DNA of 38,798 nucleotides from Candidatus Acetothermia bacterium (GCA_022684035.1 JAJHSB010000042.1:1-38798), one strand, 5' to 3'. Positions 8,926 to 18,758 are shown, counted from the stretch's first letter. Notes: generated by a model from the letters alone, not told the origin. Made by a program: numbers and translations.

Positions 8926-9224
8926 ACCTAACCCGGACAAGCCGGAAATCCCAATGACCAAATCTCAATTTCAAAACAATTACTCAGGAGCCAGGAGTCA
9001 GAATTCAGGAGTCAGAATGAAAAGCGACCCAGCCAAGAATTTTGAAGACTTGATTGTCTGGCAAAAGGCTCATCAATTCGTTTTATCCTTTATTCTGGCT
9101 TCTGGCTCCTGACTTCTGACTCCCGAGTAGTTACATTGGTGCTTGGAATTTGTGATTTCAATTCCCTCCCATTCCCCGCCTTCGCGAGGACAAGTTTGCG
9201 CAAGACTTCAGATTTTAGTATCTA
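8926..9224. repeat. Interspersed element copy A with inverted-repeat-bounded core
   Basis: Left flank CCTAACCCGGACAAGCCGGAAATCCCAATGACCAAATCTCAATTTCAAAACAAT and right flank ATTGGTGCTTGGAATTTGTGATTTCAATTCCCTCCCATTCCCCGCCTTCGCGAGGACAAGTTTGCGCAAGACTTCAGATTTTAGTATCTA are shared with 13736-14038. The core is in the opposite orientation. Confidence 0.9.
9017..9112 (+). pseudogene. Truncated four-helix-bundle (S23 / 23S rRNA IVP-like) start inside repeat copy A
   Basis: MKSDPAKNFEDLIVWQKAHQFVLSFILASGS*. The N-terminus matches the FEDLIVWQKAHQ... pattern of S23/IVP-like proteins, then runs into the inverted repeat. Confidence 0.65.
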
Positions 9225-9243
9225 AACGAGCATTATCTCTTTG

Positions 9244-9314
9244 GGATTGCCACGAGTTCTGCAAACTCTCGCAATGACAGGAAAAAAAGACCAAACTCTC
9301 GCAATGACAAGAAA
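9244..9314. repeat. REP-like palindrome variant with half-repeat duplicated
   Basis: ggattgccacgagttctgcaaactctcgcaatgacagg...ccaaactctcgcaatgacaagaaag. Confidence 0.7.
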
Positions 9315-9401
9315 GAGAAGATACGTTGCACCTCACTCTCGTGAGAAAAAGAGAATGACGAGGGATTAGGAGTGTAAACCTACGTGTCTATCCGGATAAA
9401 G

Positions 9402-10112
9402 TTACTTGACCTTAGACCGCTTCAGTTGACGTAGCGGCACTGGATTAAGTCCTCGTTGCTTAAGATTGGTAATGATTAACGGGAGGGCAGTCAACATAGG
9501 CGCGCTGGTGCCAAAGACAGAGTTTGCGTCGTGTAACAGAATGATACTCCCCGCGCTGCTATTCATTGCTACGTGGTGTGCAATCGCTGCTGGATCAATG
9601 AGTTTATAGTCTTGTGCATTGCAGGACCATAGCACTACTTCTCCCCGATTAGTACGTCCAGCGCTGAATGTCCGCAGATTGAATATTCCCCACGGGGGAC
9701 GGAAATATTCAATCGGCTTTCCTATGATCTGTTCCAATGCTTCTTTTCCCTGCCGGATCTCTTGCACCGTCTTTACCGGACCAAGCGACCACTGATGACG
9801 GTGATTATATGTGTGATTGCCAATGTCATGACCACCAGTTGCTATTTCCTGCACCAGATTCGGATATCTGTCGGCATGCTTTCCCACAAGGAAGAACGTC
9901 GCCTGAATGTTGTGACGAGCTAATACCTCTAATGTGCGGGGTGTATCGACTGGATGTGGTCCGTCGTCAAAGGTGAGCGCTACGCGGTTTACATCCCGCG
10001 GTCCATGCCACAGCACTTGACGACGTAAACGATGGAACCATAGATCAGGCAAGATGGTCCATAGACCGGCCAGTGAGAGAGTGATTCCGGTGATAGTCAC
10101 CAGCGCAGTCAT
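9402..10112 (-). CDS. Polysaccharide deacetylase (NodB-like)
   Basis: VALTFDDGPHP, GHDIGNHTYNHRHQWSL, YFRPPWG, IILLHDAN. Start taken at MTALVTITG, giving a 4-nt overlap with the upstream gene. Confidence 0.9.
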   Translation of the reverse strand: MTALVTITGITLSLAGLWTILPDLWFHRLRRQVLWHGPRDVNRVALTFDDGPHPVDTPRTLEVLARHNIQATFFLVGKHADRYPNLVQEIATGGHDIGNHTYNHRHQWSLGPVKTVQEIRQGKEALEQIIGKPIEYFRPPWGIFNLRTFSAGRTNRGEVVLWSCNAQDYKLIDPAAIAHHVAMNSSAGSIILLHDANSVFGTSAPMLTALPLIITNLKQRGLNPVPLRQLKRSKVK

Positions 10113-11653
10113 CGCAGTCGTTGATCGCTCTCTTCCCGCTGGTAGGCGATCTTCCCGCCGATGCACGTAAGGTCGATTTCGATCGTATTGATCTCATCGG
10201 AACAGCAATAAGGATCGCGCGCCGGCACAACAATATCAGCGAATTTTCCAGGGGAGAGCTCGCCTTTGATCCCTTCCTCAAATGAGGCGTATGCACCGCG
10301 TTCTGTGTATGCCTCGATCGCCTCTTTTACGGTAAGACGTTGATCAGGGTGTGGAGAATTAACAGCCCAATGAATTCCGTACAGAGGAGAGAAGGGCATG
10401 CAGTCCGAACCGAAGACCAACGGCACGCCGCCACAGCTAACAGTATGATGGGGATCAATCCGTCTATCCCTCTCCTTTCCCAGCGATTTTTCATACATCT
10501 TTCCTTGCCCGGACCACTCCCCGACAAAATTAGGTTGCATCGACGCAACGAGGTTTAGTTGTGCCATCTTCTCTATCTGCTCCGGCAAAATAAGCTCGAG
10601 ATGTTCGATACGGTGGCGCAATTTGCTGCTCGTCCCGGCAGTAGCATGAGCAGCGAGCACAACTGAGATTGCCTCTTCTCCGATCGCGTGGATTGCAGTC
10701 TGCAGTCTGGCCTCTTCTGCATCGCATAATATCTTCTCAACCTCGGCAGATGTAAAGTTAAGTCGGCCTTGCTGAGTGCTACCGCAGTACGGTGCATCTA
10801 ACGCTGCATTTTGCGCTCCGATCGATCCATCGACAAAGAGTTCACCGATACCGCCACAGCGAAGCCAGTGGTCACCGAATCCCGTCTCCATCCCCAGCTC
10901 GATAATATGACGCATCTCTTCCAATCGGAAATAAAGCAGGGTGCGAATAGTGAGTGATCCGTTCCGCTTTGCACTCTGGTAAGCACGAAACTGACTCGCA
11001 CGAACCGCCATATCATGAATCGAGGTTACACCGTAGGAGACAGCGATACGACAGGCAGCGCCGACTGCTGTAACGAGTGTCGTCTGATCAGGCTCGATCT
11101 GTTGGAGAAGATCCCATACCGCTTGTTCACGGAGAATCCCTGTTTGCAAATCGCATTCTGTCGCTGGATAGTGATCTTTGACATTACGCAATGCAAGGGT
11201 ATTCGCACTGATAAGATGTCCATCGATCCGGAGAGCAGCGATCGGATTATGCGGTCCAATTCGGTCCAGCTCCTCCCGGCTTAGATATCGATTATCCGGC
11301 CAGCAGCTTTCATCCCATCCCTGTCCGATGATCCATTCTCCTTGTCCACGCGCGCGGATAATATCAGATAACTGCGCCAGCACTCCTTCGCGACAAGAGC
11401 AACCAGAAAGGTCGACGAAAAAGTTCTCTCCCAGTCCTAAGTGGATAAAATGAGTGTGCCCATCAATAAACCCAGGAAGCGCAACGCGACCTTTAAGATC
11501 GATTATCTCAGTCTGCGGACCGATTAGATATTCTATCTCTTCCCGGCGACCGACTGCGGTGATTATCTCACCGGTAACGGCAAGCGCCGAATGAAAATCG
11601 CCTCCAGAAGAAAGAATCTTTCCATCTGTGAATACTAAATCAGCATATGTCAT
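10109..11653 (-). CDS. Amidohydrolase family protein (YtcJ-like)
   Basis: 514 aa: VALPGFIDGHTHFIHLGLG, QTAIHAIGEEAIS, RHRIEHLELI, VFGSDCMPFSPLYGIHWAVNSP. Confidence 0.9.
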   Translation of the reverse strand: MTYADLVFTDGKILSSGGDFHSALAVTGEIITAVGRREEIEYLIGPQTEIIDLKGRVALPGFIDGHTHFIHLGLGENFFVDLSGCSCREGVLAQLSDIIRARGQGEWIIGQGWDESCWPDNRYLSREELDRIGPHNPIAALRIDGHLISANTLALRNVKDHYPATECDLQTGILREQAVWDLLQQIEPDQTTLVTAVGAACRIAVSYGVTSIHDMAVRASQFRAYQSAKRNGSLTIRTLLYFRLEEMRHIIELGMETGFGDHWLRCGGIGELFVDGSIGAQNAALDAPYCGSTQQGRLNFTSAEVEKILCDAEEARLQTAIHAIGEEAISVVLAAHATAGTSSKLRHRIEHLELILPEQIEKMAQLNLVASMQPNFVGEWSGQGKMYEKSLGKERDRRIDPHHTVSCGGVPLVFGSDCMPFSPLYGIHWAVNSPHPDQRLTVKEAIEAYTERGAYASFEEGIKGELSPGKFADIVVPARDPYCCSDEINTIEIDLTCIGGKIAYQREESDQRLR

Positions 11654-11702
11654 TTTAATTCCTCCTACACAAGTTTACTCGCACAGTAGCAGGGAAAGCA
11701 AC

Positions 11703-11757
11703 AGAGTTCGTTGAGTTCGGAAAGAAAACAATGAACTCTATGAACCCTACGAACTCT
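11703..11757. repeat. Inverted repeat AGAGTTCGT...ACGAACTCT within a 'gaactctatgaac' interspersed repeat
   Basis: Perfect 9-bp arms. Related 'aactctat(g/a)aa' motifs recur near 22383-22421 and 31328-31345. Confidence 0.65.
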
Positions 11758-11808
11758 TTCTGGACTGCGAACCACGAACGGGGACGGTCCCCTTGTTTTC
11801 CTGTTTTC

Positions 11809-13173
11809 CTATATTCTAATCTGTTGCCATCTTCCTTGCTGAAAGTACCACCAAGTAGCCAGCCCTTGGGTAATAGTGGAGATCGTCATTGCCCACCAGA
11901 TGCCGGTTGTCTGGAAATCCAACAGAAAAGCAAGTATGTAAACTAATGGTAGACGAACGAACCAGCCATGGATAAGAGAGTATTTGAGCGGCGTCATTGT
12001 GTCGCCTGCCCCTTGTAATCCTCCGGAAAAGACCATGACCAATGCCAAAAATGGCTGGGAATAGGCCATAATGCGTAAAAAATCGGCACCGATGTCCACT
12101 ACATATGCGTTAGTTGAAAATATGCTGATAATCGGCCGGGCAAAGAAGAATAGCAGCAGTCCCATTACTGACATAAAGAGGGCGGCAAGTGCTGTTGCAG
12201 ATTTACTGCTCTGTTTAGCACGTTCTGGCTTACGTGCTCCGAGGTTCTGTCCGACGAGCGTCATTGCCGCAGCACCGAATGCGAGTCCTGGCATAAAAGA
12301 GATCGCTTCAATCTGAAAACCGATACTGAACGCTGCTACAGCGTAAGTGCTATGCACCGTCATTGCAACGAACCGCATCAGAATCATAGCGGCACCGCTG
12401 CGCACCAGTCCTTGTACACCTGCAGGAAAGCCGATACGGATAATTTTACTGATCAATGTCAGTTGCAATTTGAACCGTTTATGGAGTAGGGTACGAGCAG
12501 CAAATCGATCACTTACCAACACCCATAACCCGATTCCCCCACCGACAGAACGAGCGATAACCGTTCCCCATGCTGCACCGATGATCCCCATCTGCGGAAA
12601 GAAGCCGATGCCGAAGATGAGAAGATAATTCAATATGATATTGAGAGTATTGATCAGTGCCATAATCTTAAGTGGTGTCCGCGTATCGCCTGCTCCCTGG
12701 AGGATGGCATTGATGACGAAATTAAGCCCCATAAATAATAGACCAGCGAAGATGATGCGCAGATAAGGAATCCCCAGTGTAATAATCTCTGGCTCTGCGC
12801 CTAACAGGCGGAGGAATAACGGTGAGAAAAGCAGACCGATAGTGGCGAGGAGCGCTGTTACGATAATACTTAAGATCAACGCCTGGTCAACCACACAGGT
12901 CGATTGCTCCTTATCCTTAGCGCCGGTGTAGCGGGCGACCAATGCCTGCGCGCCGGTGGAGACGGCCAAAATGAAGATGATGACAACCATCAAGATGAAT
13001 CGTCCCATCCCCACGGCAGCTAATGGTTGAGTTCCCAGCCGGCCGACCATTATCGTATCAGCGATACCGAGTGTTGTTTGTAGCAGAGAAGTTATAACGA
13101 TCGGCCACACCAAAAAGAGGACATTTCCCACGTGATTGCCTGTGGTCAGATCTTTTGCAATCTTATGTTCCAC
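11809..13173 (-). CDS. MATE family efflux transporter
   Basis: 454 aa polytopic protein: IADTIMVGRLGTQPLAAVGMG, LQGAGDTRTPLK, GLQGAGDTMTPLKYSL. Confidence 0.92.
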   Translation of the reverse strand: MEHKIAKDLTTGNHVGNVLFLVWPIVITSLLQTTLGIADTIMVGRLGTQPLAAVGMGRFILMVVIIFILAVSTGAQALVARYTGAKDKEQSTCVVDQALILSIIVTALLATIGLLFSPLFLRLLGAEPEIITLGIPYLRIIFAGLLFMGLNFVINAILQGAGDTRTPLKIMALINTLNIILNYLLIFGIGFFPQMGIIGAAWGTVIARSVGGGIGLWVLVSDRFAARTLLHKRFKLQLTLISKIIRIGFPAGVQGLVRSGAAMILMRFVAMTVHSTYAVAAFSIGFQIEAISFMPGLAFGAAAMTLVGQNLGARKPERAKQSSKSATALAALFMSVMGLLLFFFARPIISIFSTNAYVVDIGADFLRIMAYSQPFLALVMVFSGGLQGAGDTMTPLKYSLIHGWFVRLPLVYILAFLLDFQTTGIWWAMTISTITQGLATWWYFQQGRWQQIRI

Positions 13174-13631
13174 TAATTAGCACCTTTGGTCATTATTTGG
13201 CAAATAACCCGCAAGCCGTTAATAAGCTCTTCGCTGGTTCGCTCATCGAGCTGAGAAAAGATACCGGTCAGATATTTCTGTTCAATAATGCGCGACAGCT
13301 TGGTCTTCAATGCGCTTCCTTCGGCGGTTAATTGCACTGTGACGATACGACGATCAATCTCGTCCCGTCTTCGGGTGACAAGCCCTTTCCCTTCCAGTCG
13401 GTCGATGATGCCAGATGTCGTACTCGCTGCTAAGCCGAGACCGCTGCTGATTTTACTGATCGGTTGGTTATCACTGTGCCATAAGCGGACCAAAGTGTGT
13501 AATTGCGGAATCGTCAAGTCATGCTTCTCTGCGGTTGCATGATACTCTTGGTGAAGCCGCTTGCGAATCTTACGAATTAAACTGAGAAATTCTTCCGGCC
13601 GGTTGAGTGGCATCTCTTCTTGGATTGTCAT
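13173..13631 (-). CDS. MarR family transcriptional regulator
   Basis: 152 aa wHTH: LTIPQLHTLVRLWHSDNQPISKISSGLGLAASTTSGIIDRLEGKGLVTRRRDEIDRRIVTVQLTAEG. Adjoins the MATE gene. Confidence 0.9.
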   Translation of the reverse strand: MTIQEEMPLNRPEEFLSLIRKIRKRLHQEYHATAEKHDLTIPQLHTLVRLWHSDNQPISKISSGLGLAASTTSGIIDRLEGKGLVTRRRDEIDRRIVTVQLTAEGSALKTKLSRIIEQKYLTGIFSQLDERTSEELINGLRVICQIMTKGAN

Positions 13632-13735
13632 TCTGTTCCTCGCGGTCTTTTTCGGATACTATTATTTCGCATCCGAATTTATACCTTATTATTTGTAATA
13701 TCGCAAGTAGAGAACAGGAAGAGAAATTATCTGTC

Positions 13736-14038
13736 CCTAACCCGGACAAGCCGGAAATCCCAATGACCAAATCTCAATTTCAAAACAATAACCGTGACTA
13801 CTCAGGAGTCAGAAGTCAGAAGCCAGAATAGAGGATAAAACGAATTGATGAGCCTTTTGCCAAACAATCAAGTCTTGAAAATGCTTGGTTGGTTCCCCTT
13901 TCATTCTGACTCCTGAATTCTGGCTTCTGGCTCCTGATTTATTTGGATATTGGTGCTTGGAATTTGTGATTTCAATTCCCTCCCATTCCCCGCCTTCGCG
14001 AGGACAAGTTTGCGCAAGACTTCAGATTTTAGTATCTA
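13736..14038. repeat. Interspersed element copy B; flanks co-oriented with copy A but core inverted
   Basis: Shared flanks as in copy A. The core is the reverse complement of copy A's core (with divergence). Confidence 0.9.
13809..13904 (-). pseudogene. Truncated four-helix-bundle (S23/IVP-like) start inside repeat copy B
   Basis: Reverse strand reads MKGEPTKHFQDLIVWQKAHQFVLSSILASDF*, homologous to the copy A fragment. Confidence 0.65.
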
Positions 14039-14066
14039 TTACGTGTGTGTGTTTCTAAGCTAAAGA

Positions 14067-16640
14067 TCATTGTCCGCAGCAGCGTTTATACTTCTTTCCA
14101 CTACCACACGGACATGGATCGTTGCGGCCTGGTCTCTTCTGTACACGCACTGGTGCGGCAGAGAAGAGTGAGTGGCGATCCGCACCGGCTGTTTCCCCAC
14201 CGTGATAACCACTTATTGCACGTGCACCACTACCAGCGAGCACTGCCTGCTGTGCCGTATTCTTATCGACGCGTGCAGCAAGCAGGTAACGAATGATCTT
14301 CACTTGTGAATCATTGAGCATCTGCTGAAACAGACGGAACGATTCCCGCTTGAACTCAACCTGGGGATCGGTGCCGCCATAAGCGGTCAACCCAATGCCA
14401 CCGCGCAGATCATCGAGAGTATATAAATGGGAGAGCCACCCATCATCAATGATTTTGAGAATTAAAAAGCGACTAATCAGCGGGTATTGGTTTCCCAATC
14501 TCTCCCGCTGCTTGTTGAGTGCTGCGACGAGCAGACTTTGTATTGTCACTACCAATTCATCGTAGTCTTTCCCCTCTAGCGTAGCCCGATCAACCGTGAC
14601 AAAATGTCTAAATTCGTTCACTAAACTGTCGAGATTCCACTCCTCAGGCAGCAGCGAACGATCGACATGTGTTGCCACAAGTTGTTCGCTATAGTCATCA
14701 ATCAAATCGACGAGGTACTGATCAAGGTCAGTGGTATTAAGCGCGGCACCGTTCGTAGTAGTTGGAATGAGAAATCGATTACGCAGCGAGTAGATCGCCT
14801 CCCGCTGTTTAGCGAGGACGAGGTCATATTCGAGCAGCCGTTTTCTGATCTCAAAGTTGCGGCCTTCTACGCGTTTCTGTGCCCGCCGTATCGCGGTGGT
14901 AAGCATCGCATGCTCAATCGGTTCTCCCTCTTCCATTCCTATCCGGTCCATCAACGAACCGATCATATCACCGCCGAATATACGTAGCAGATCATCCTCT
15001 AATGACAGAAAGAATTGTGATGAACCGGGATCTCCCTGGCGGCCGGCACGACCGAGAAGCTGATTGTCGATCCGCCGTGCTTCATGGCGTTGACACCCGA
15101 TAACGTGAAGTCCACCGATCTCCGCTACTCCAGGACCAAGTTTAATATCAGTCCCGCGACCGGCCATATTGGTAGCGATCGTAATCGCTCCCCTTTGCCC
15201 GGCATCCTTAATGATCGCTGCTTCTCTTTCATGATGCTTGGCATTGAGAACGTTGTGTTCCAATTTGTGCAATTTGAAGAGTTGCGACAGCCGCTCTGAT
15301 TTATCGATCGAATTGGTACCGATCAATGCCGGACGCCCGGTTTGGTGGAGTCTTTTCACTGTATCAGCAATTGCGGTAAGCTTTCCTTTTTCCGTACGAT
15401 AAATCACATCGGGCATCGACGTGCGGACCAATGGCGCATTCGTAGGGATTACAACAACATCAAGGCCATAAATCTGTTTGAATTCATCCTCTTCTGTCTT
15501 CGCTGTGCCGGTCATCCCGCAAATTCCGCGATAGAGGCCAAAGTAATGCTGCAATGTGATCTGAGCTAATGTCTGACTCTCCCGCTGAACCATCAGTCCC
15601 TCTTTCGCCTCCAATGCTTGGTGCAGGCCGTCGGAGTATCTCCGATCAGGCATCAGCCGGCCGGTAAATTCATCAACGATTATCACACGCCCGTCTTTGA
15701 CAATATAATCGTGTTCCTTCGTATACATATACCGTGCCCGAAGAGCGTTCTCCAAATGATGAAGGATATCGGTATACTCCGGCGAGTAAATATTCTCTAT
15801 TCGCAGGAAGTCTTCTGCTTTGTGAATACCGACATCAGTGAGGGTGAGACGATGTGCTTCCTCGTCGATCTTAACATCGATCCCAGGTTTGAATTGTGGC
15901 GCTAATTTGGCGAACTTGCGGTACAGAGTAATCTTCTCGGCAGTTGAACCAGAGATGATCAGCGGTGTTCGCGCCTCGTCGATTAGGATATTGTCGATCT
16001 CGTCAATGATTGCAAAGTCCAATCGTTGTTGCACTTTCTGTTCGGGTGAGATGACCATATTATCACGCAGATAGTCGAACCCAAACTGACTATTAGTTCC
16101 ATAAGTGATATCAGCCGCATATGCCGCCTTCCGCTGCTCAGGTTCTGTCGTCTCTTGAATCAATCCGACAGTAAGACCGAGAAACTCATATATCGGTCCC
16201 ATCCACTCTCGGTCACGAGACGCAAGGTAATCATTGACCGTAATAATATGGACTTTACCGGTGAGTGCATTCAGATAGGCGGGTAACGTTGCAACAAGTG
16301 TCTTCCCTTCGCCGGTCATCATCTCAGCGATTCGTCGCTGATGGAGAACGACGGCACCGAGGATCTGGACGTCGAACGGCCGCATATTAACAGTGCGAGC
16401 AGCTGCCTCGCGAACAACGGCGAATGCCTCTGGAAGGATATCATCGATTGATTCTCCCTCGTTGAGCCGATCTCTAAATACGTCGGTTTTGGATGCAAGT
16501 TGTCCATCGCTTAAAGAGCGCATTTGATCCTGAAACGAATTGGTTGCCACCAAATAACGCTGTAATCTCTTCAGCCGCTGCTCGTTTGTCTGCCCAAAGA
16601 GATAATCAATTTTGTTACGGAAGAATCCTTGCTTCACCAT
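14067..16640 (-). CDS. secA: Protein translocase subunit SecA
   Basis: MVKQGFFRNKIDYLFGQTNEQRLKR..., MRPFDVQILGAVVLHQRRIAEMMTGEGKTL, TNMAGRGTDIKLG, LLGRAGRQGDPGSSQFFLSLEDDLLR, C-terminal RNDPCPCGSGKKYKRCCGQ. Start adjusted to MVKQ. Confidence 0.98.
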   Translation of the reverse strand: MVKQGFFRNKIDYLFGQTNEQRLKRLQRYLVATNSFQDQMRSLSDGQLASKTDVFRDRLNEGESIDDILPEAFAVVREAAARTVNMRPFDVQILGAVVLHQRRIAEMMTGEGKTLVATLPAYLNALTGKVHIITVNDYLASRDREWMGPIYEFLGLTVGLIQETTEPEQRKAAYAADITYGTNSQFGFDYLRDNMVISPEQKVQQRLDFAIIDEIDNILIDEARTPLIISGSTAEKITLYRKFAKLAPQFKPGIDVKIDEEAHRLTLTDVGIHKAEDFLRIENIYSPEYTDILHHLENALRARYMYTKEHDYIVKDGRVIIVDEFTGRLMPDRRYSDGLHQALEAKEGLMVQRESQTLAQITLQHYFGLYRGICGMTGTAKTEEDEFKQIYGLDVVVIPTNAPLVRTSMPDVIYRTEKGKLTAIADTVKRLHQTGRPALIGTNSIDKSERLSQLFKLHKLEHNVLNAKHHEREAAIIKDAGQRGAITIATNMAGRGTDIKLGPGVAEIGGLHVIGCQRHEARRIDNQLLGRAGRQGDPGSSQFFLSLEDDLLRIFGGDMIGSLMDRIGMEEGEPIEHAMLTTAIRRAQKRVEGRNFEIRKRLLEYDLVLAKQREAIYSLRNRFLIPTTTNGAALNTTDLDQYLVDLIDDYSEQLVATHVDRSLLPEEWNLDSLVNEFRHFVTVDRATLEGKDYDELVVTIQSLLVAALNKQRERLGNQYPLISRFLILKIIDDGWLSHLYTLDDLRGGIGLTAYGGTDPQVEFKRESFRLFQQMLNDSQVKIIRYLLAARVDKNTAQQAVLAGSGARAISGYHGGETAGADRHSLFSAAPVRVQKRPGRNDPCPCGSGKKYKRCCGQ

Positions 16641-16927
16641 TTTAATCTCTTTCTTTAGTATAAGGGGAAGATCACCCGCTTGCAAGGCGGGCTACGGTTT
16701 ATAGCGTTCAAAAAGGAACCTTGTAAGTCACCCTTTCTGTCATTACGAGTCTGTGAAGTAAGCCCGAAGGTTGCGAGTCTGCGAAACAATCTCATTCCTT
16801 ATAATCCGACAGAGTTTGTTCTACGCCTAACCGAGAATTATCTCGCCTACAACACTATTCCGCAAGAATTTGATTTTCCGTAGTCGATCGTCTAAGATGA
16901 AATAATCGAAGTTGGGAAGGAGAAGAT

Positions 16928-17950
16928 ATGGGCAAAGAACAAGATGTGTTAGAGAATACGCTTAAACAGATTAAAAAGATACATGGTGAAGGAGCAATAA
17001 TGTGGTTGGGCGATGGGGCGGCGGCTCTCGCTGTTGATGTGATCACAAGTGGGGCACTTGCCCTGGATATCGCACTTGGAGTCGGGGGAATCCCTCGCGG
17101 TCGTATCACAGAGATCTATGGATCTGAAGGAAGTGGCAAGACCACCCTTGCGCTGCACATGCTCGCAGAGACGCAAAAAATAGGTGGAACAGCCGCATTT
17201 ATCGATGCGGAACATGCACTTGATCCGACCTATGCGCGCACTATCGGGGTCGATATCGACCATCTCCTTCTTGCGCAGCCGAATTCAGGCGAACAAGCAC
17301 TGGAAATAGTCGAGCAACTTACGCGCAGTGGAACGATCGATATCATTGTCATTGATTCTGTCGCGGCGTTGGTTCCGATTGCTGAGATCGAAGGACAGAT
17401 GGGAGACACGCAAGTTGGGCTGCAGGCACGGCTGATGTCACAGGCGATGCGGAAATTGGCAGGTGTCATCTCTCAGACACGTACAATCGTCGTTTTTATC
17501 AATCAGATCCGCGCGATGATTGGCGCCAGTCGGTTTGGGCCTGCCACCACGACCTCGGGCGGAAGAGCGCTTAAATTTTACTCCTCAGTACGCCTCAACA
17601 TCTGCAACGCCGAGAAGATCGAAGAGGGCACAGATAGAATCGGTACCCGTGTAACAGTGAGAGTGGTAAAGAACAAAGTTGCTCCACCGTTCAAAGAGGC
17701 ACAGTTTGACATCATATTCGGCAAAGGGATCGTCAAAGAACGTGAGTTACTCAATGTCGGCGATAAGTTGGGGATAGTTTCTCGCAGTGGATCGTGGTAT
17801 TCCTTCGAGGGAACTCGCCTTGGACAGGGACTGACAAATAGTTCTCGTTTCCTGAGTGAAAACCCCAAGATTGCTGTTGCTCTTGAACAGGTAGTACGGG
17901 AGAAAGCAGGTCTCCCTCCCATAATGACTGAGCAAAGTGCCCTAAGTTAA
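16928..17950 (+). CDS. recA: Recombinase RecA
   Basis: [56 protein letters not shown]. Confidence 0.98.
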   Translation: MGKEQDVLENTLKQIKKIHGEGAIMWLGDGAAALAVDVITSGALALDIALGVGGIPRGRITEIYGSEGSGKTTLALHMLAETQKIGGTAAFIDAEHALDPTYARTIGVDIDHLLLAQPNSGEQALEIVEQLTRSGTIDIIVIDSVAALVPIAEIEGQMGDTQVGLQARLMSQAMRKLAGVISQTRTIVVFINQIRAMIGASRFGPATTTSGGRALKFYSSVRLNICNAEKIEEGTDRIGTRVTVRVVKNKVAPPFKEAQFDIIFGKGIVKERELLNVGDKLGIVSRSGSWYSFEGTRLGQGLTNSSRFLSENPKIAVALEQVVREKAGLPPIMTEQSALS

Positions 17951-17996
17951 TGAGGAGAGAAAGATTCCGCAACAGCGTGATCCTTGGGATTATCTG

Positions 17997-18446
17997 ATGA
18001 TCTTGTTACGCCACCGTCCACGTAGCAAGGCAGAGGCGCGGGAACGACTCTATCAGCGAGGGTACAGTGAAGAAGAAATCTCCGCGGTTCTTAAACGGGC
18101 TGTCGAGGAACGACTGATCGATGATCAGCTCTTTGCGCGGTTATGGGTGGAGGAGAAAATAGCACATGATCCTCTTTCACGCCGGGCACTGGCTATACAA
18201 CTCCATGAGAAAGGAATACCTACCGAGATCAGCGATGCGATTTTAAGCGAGCTCTATCCGTTGACGCTGGAAGAGCAACTTGTCAGCCGGCTGATTAACA
18301 AGCGACTGCTGCGTTATCAGAGATTATCAATTGAGCAAGCAGAACGACGTTTGATCAATTTTCTCTTGCAACGCGGTTTCTCTCCGGCAATGATAGAGGA
18401 GAGAGTAAAGCAGTCAGTTAGCGAATTTTATACCGGCAAAAGTTAA
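17997..18446 (+). CDS. recX: Regulatory protein RecX
   Basis: LLRHRPRSKAEARERLYQRGYSEEEISAVLKRAVEERLIDDQLFARLWVEEKI. Directly downstream of recA. Confidence 0.88.
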   Translation: MILLRHRPRSKAEARERLYQRGYSEEEISAVLKRAVEERLIDDQLFARLWVEEKIAHDPLSRRALAIQLHEKGIPTEISDAILSELYPLTLEEQLVSRLINKRLLRYQRLSIEQAERRLINFLLQRGFSPAMIEERVKQSVSEFYTGKS

Positions 18447-18519
18447 GAGGTTCACGGTTTGAAAAAACGTGAAAAAAGATTATCTCTCGCAACGGCGTAA
18501 AGGAAGGCCCAGGCATTAA

Positions 18520-18566
18520 AAAATTCAACCGCAGAGAACACAGAGAACAGAGAGGATAAGAAATAA
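18520..18566 (+). repeat. 'aaccgcagagaacacagagaacagagaggataagaaat' repeat
   Basis: Reverse-complement relatives at 22106-22185 (atttcttatcctctctgttttctg...tctatgttctctgtggtta). Confidence 0.65.
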
Positions 18567-18649
18567 ATATGAATTTTATTAACGCCCCTATATGGTACGG
18601 ATGGGGTTCAAACCCGCGCCTACGACTTTTCTTAACCCATCACTCCTTT

Positions 18650-18748
18650 TCCTCGCTCTGCTCAGTGCTCTCTGTGGTTTATATCAAATTCTGTGGTCTC
18701 TTCCCTACTTCGCAAGAATCCAGCGCAGACTTGACCCCATTCTGTCCT
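18650..18748 (+). repeat. Interspersed repeat shared with 31727-31810
   Basis: tcgctctgctcagtgctctctgtggttt...ctacttcgcaagaatc...cccattctgtcc versus tcgctccgctcagcgctctctgtggttt...ctacttcgcaagagtc...cccattctgtcc. Confidence 0.75.
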
Positions 18749-18758
18749 GAGTAATAAC

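Noticed and set aside
8656-8961. ORF 'MVIGISGLSGLGVKQTL...' and its counterpart at 13570-13770 ('MVIGISGLSGLGTDN...')
   Set aside because: The shared N-terminus is the translation of the left end of the interspersed repeat on the opposite strand. The rest differs completely, so these are not protein homologs.
11015-11453. Plus-strand ORFs opposite the amidohydrolase gene, and similar antisense ORFs over secA, topA, pyk and yyaL
   Set aside because: Shadow ORFs antisense to strongly supported genes; no recognisable motifs.
18590-18625. tRNA-like T-arm segment (reverse strand ggcgcgggtttgaaccccatccgtacca)
   Set aside because: No anticodon arm, D-arm or matching acceptor 5' strand could be found by eye. 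At most a tRNA remnant; tRNAscan-SE would decide.
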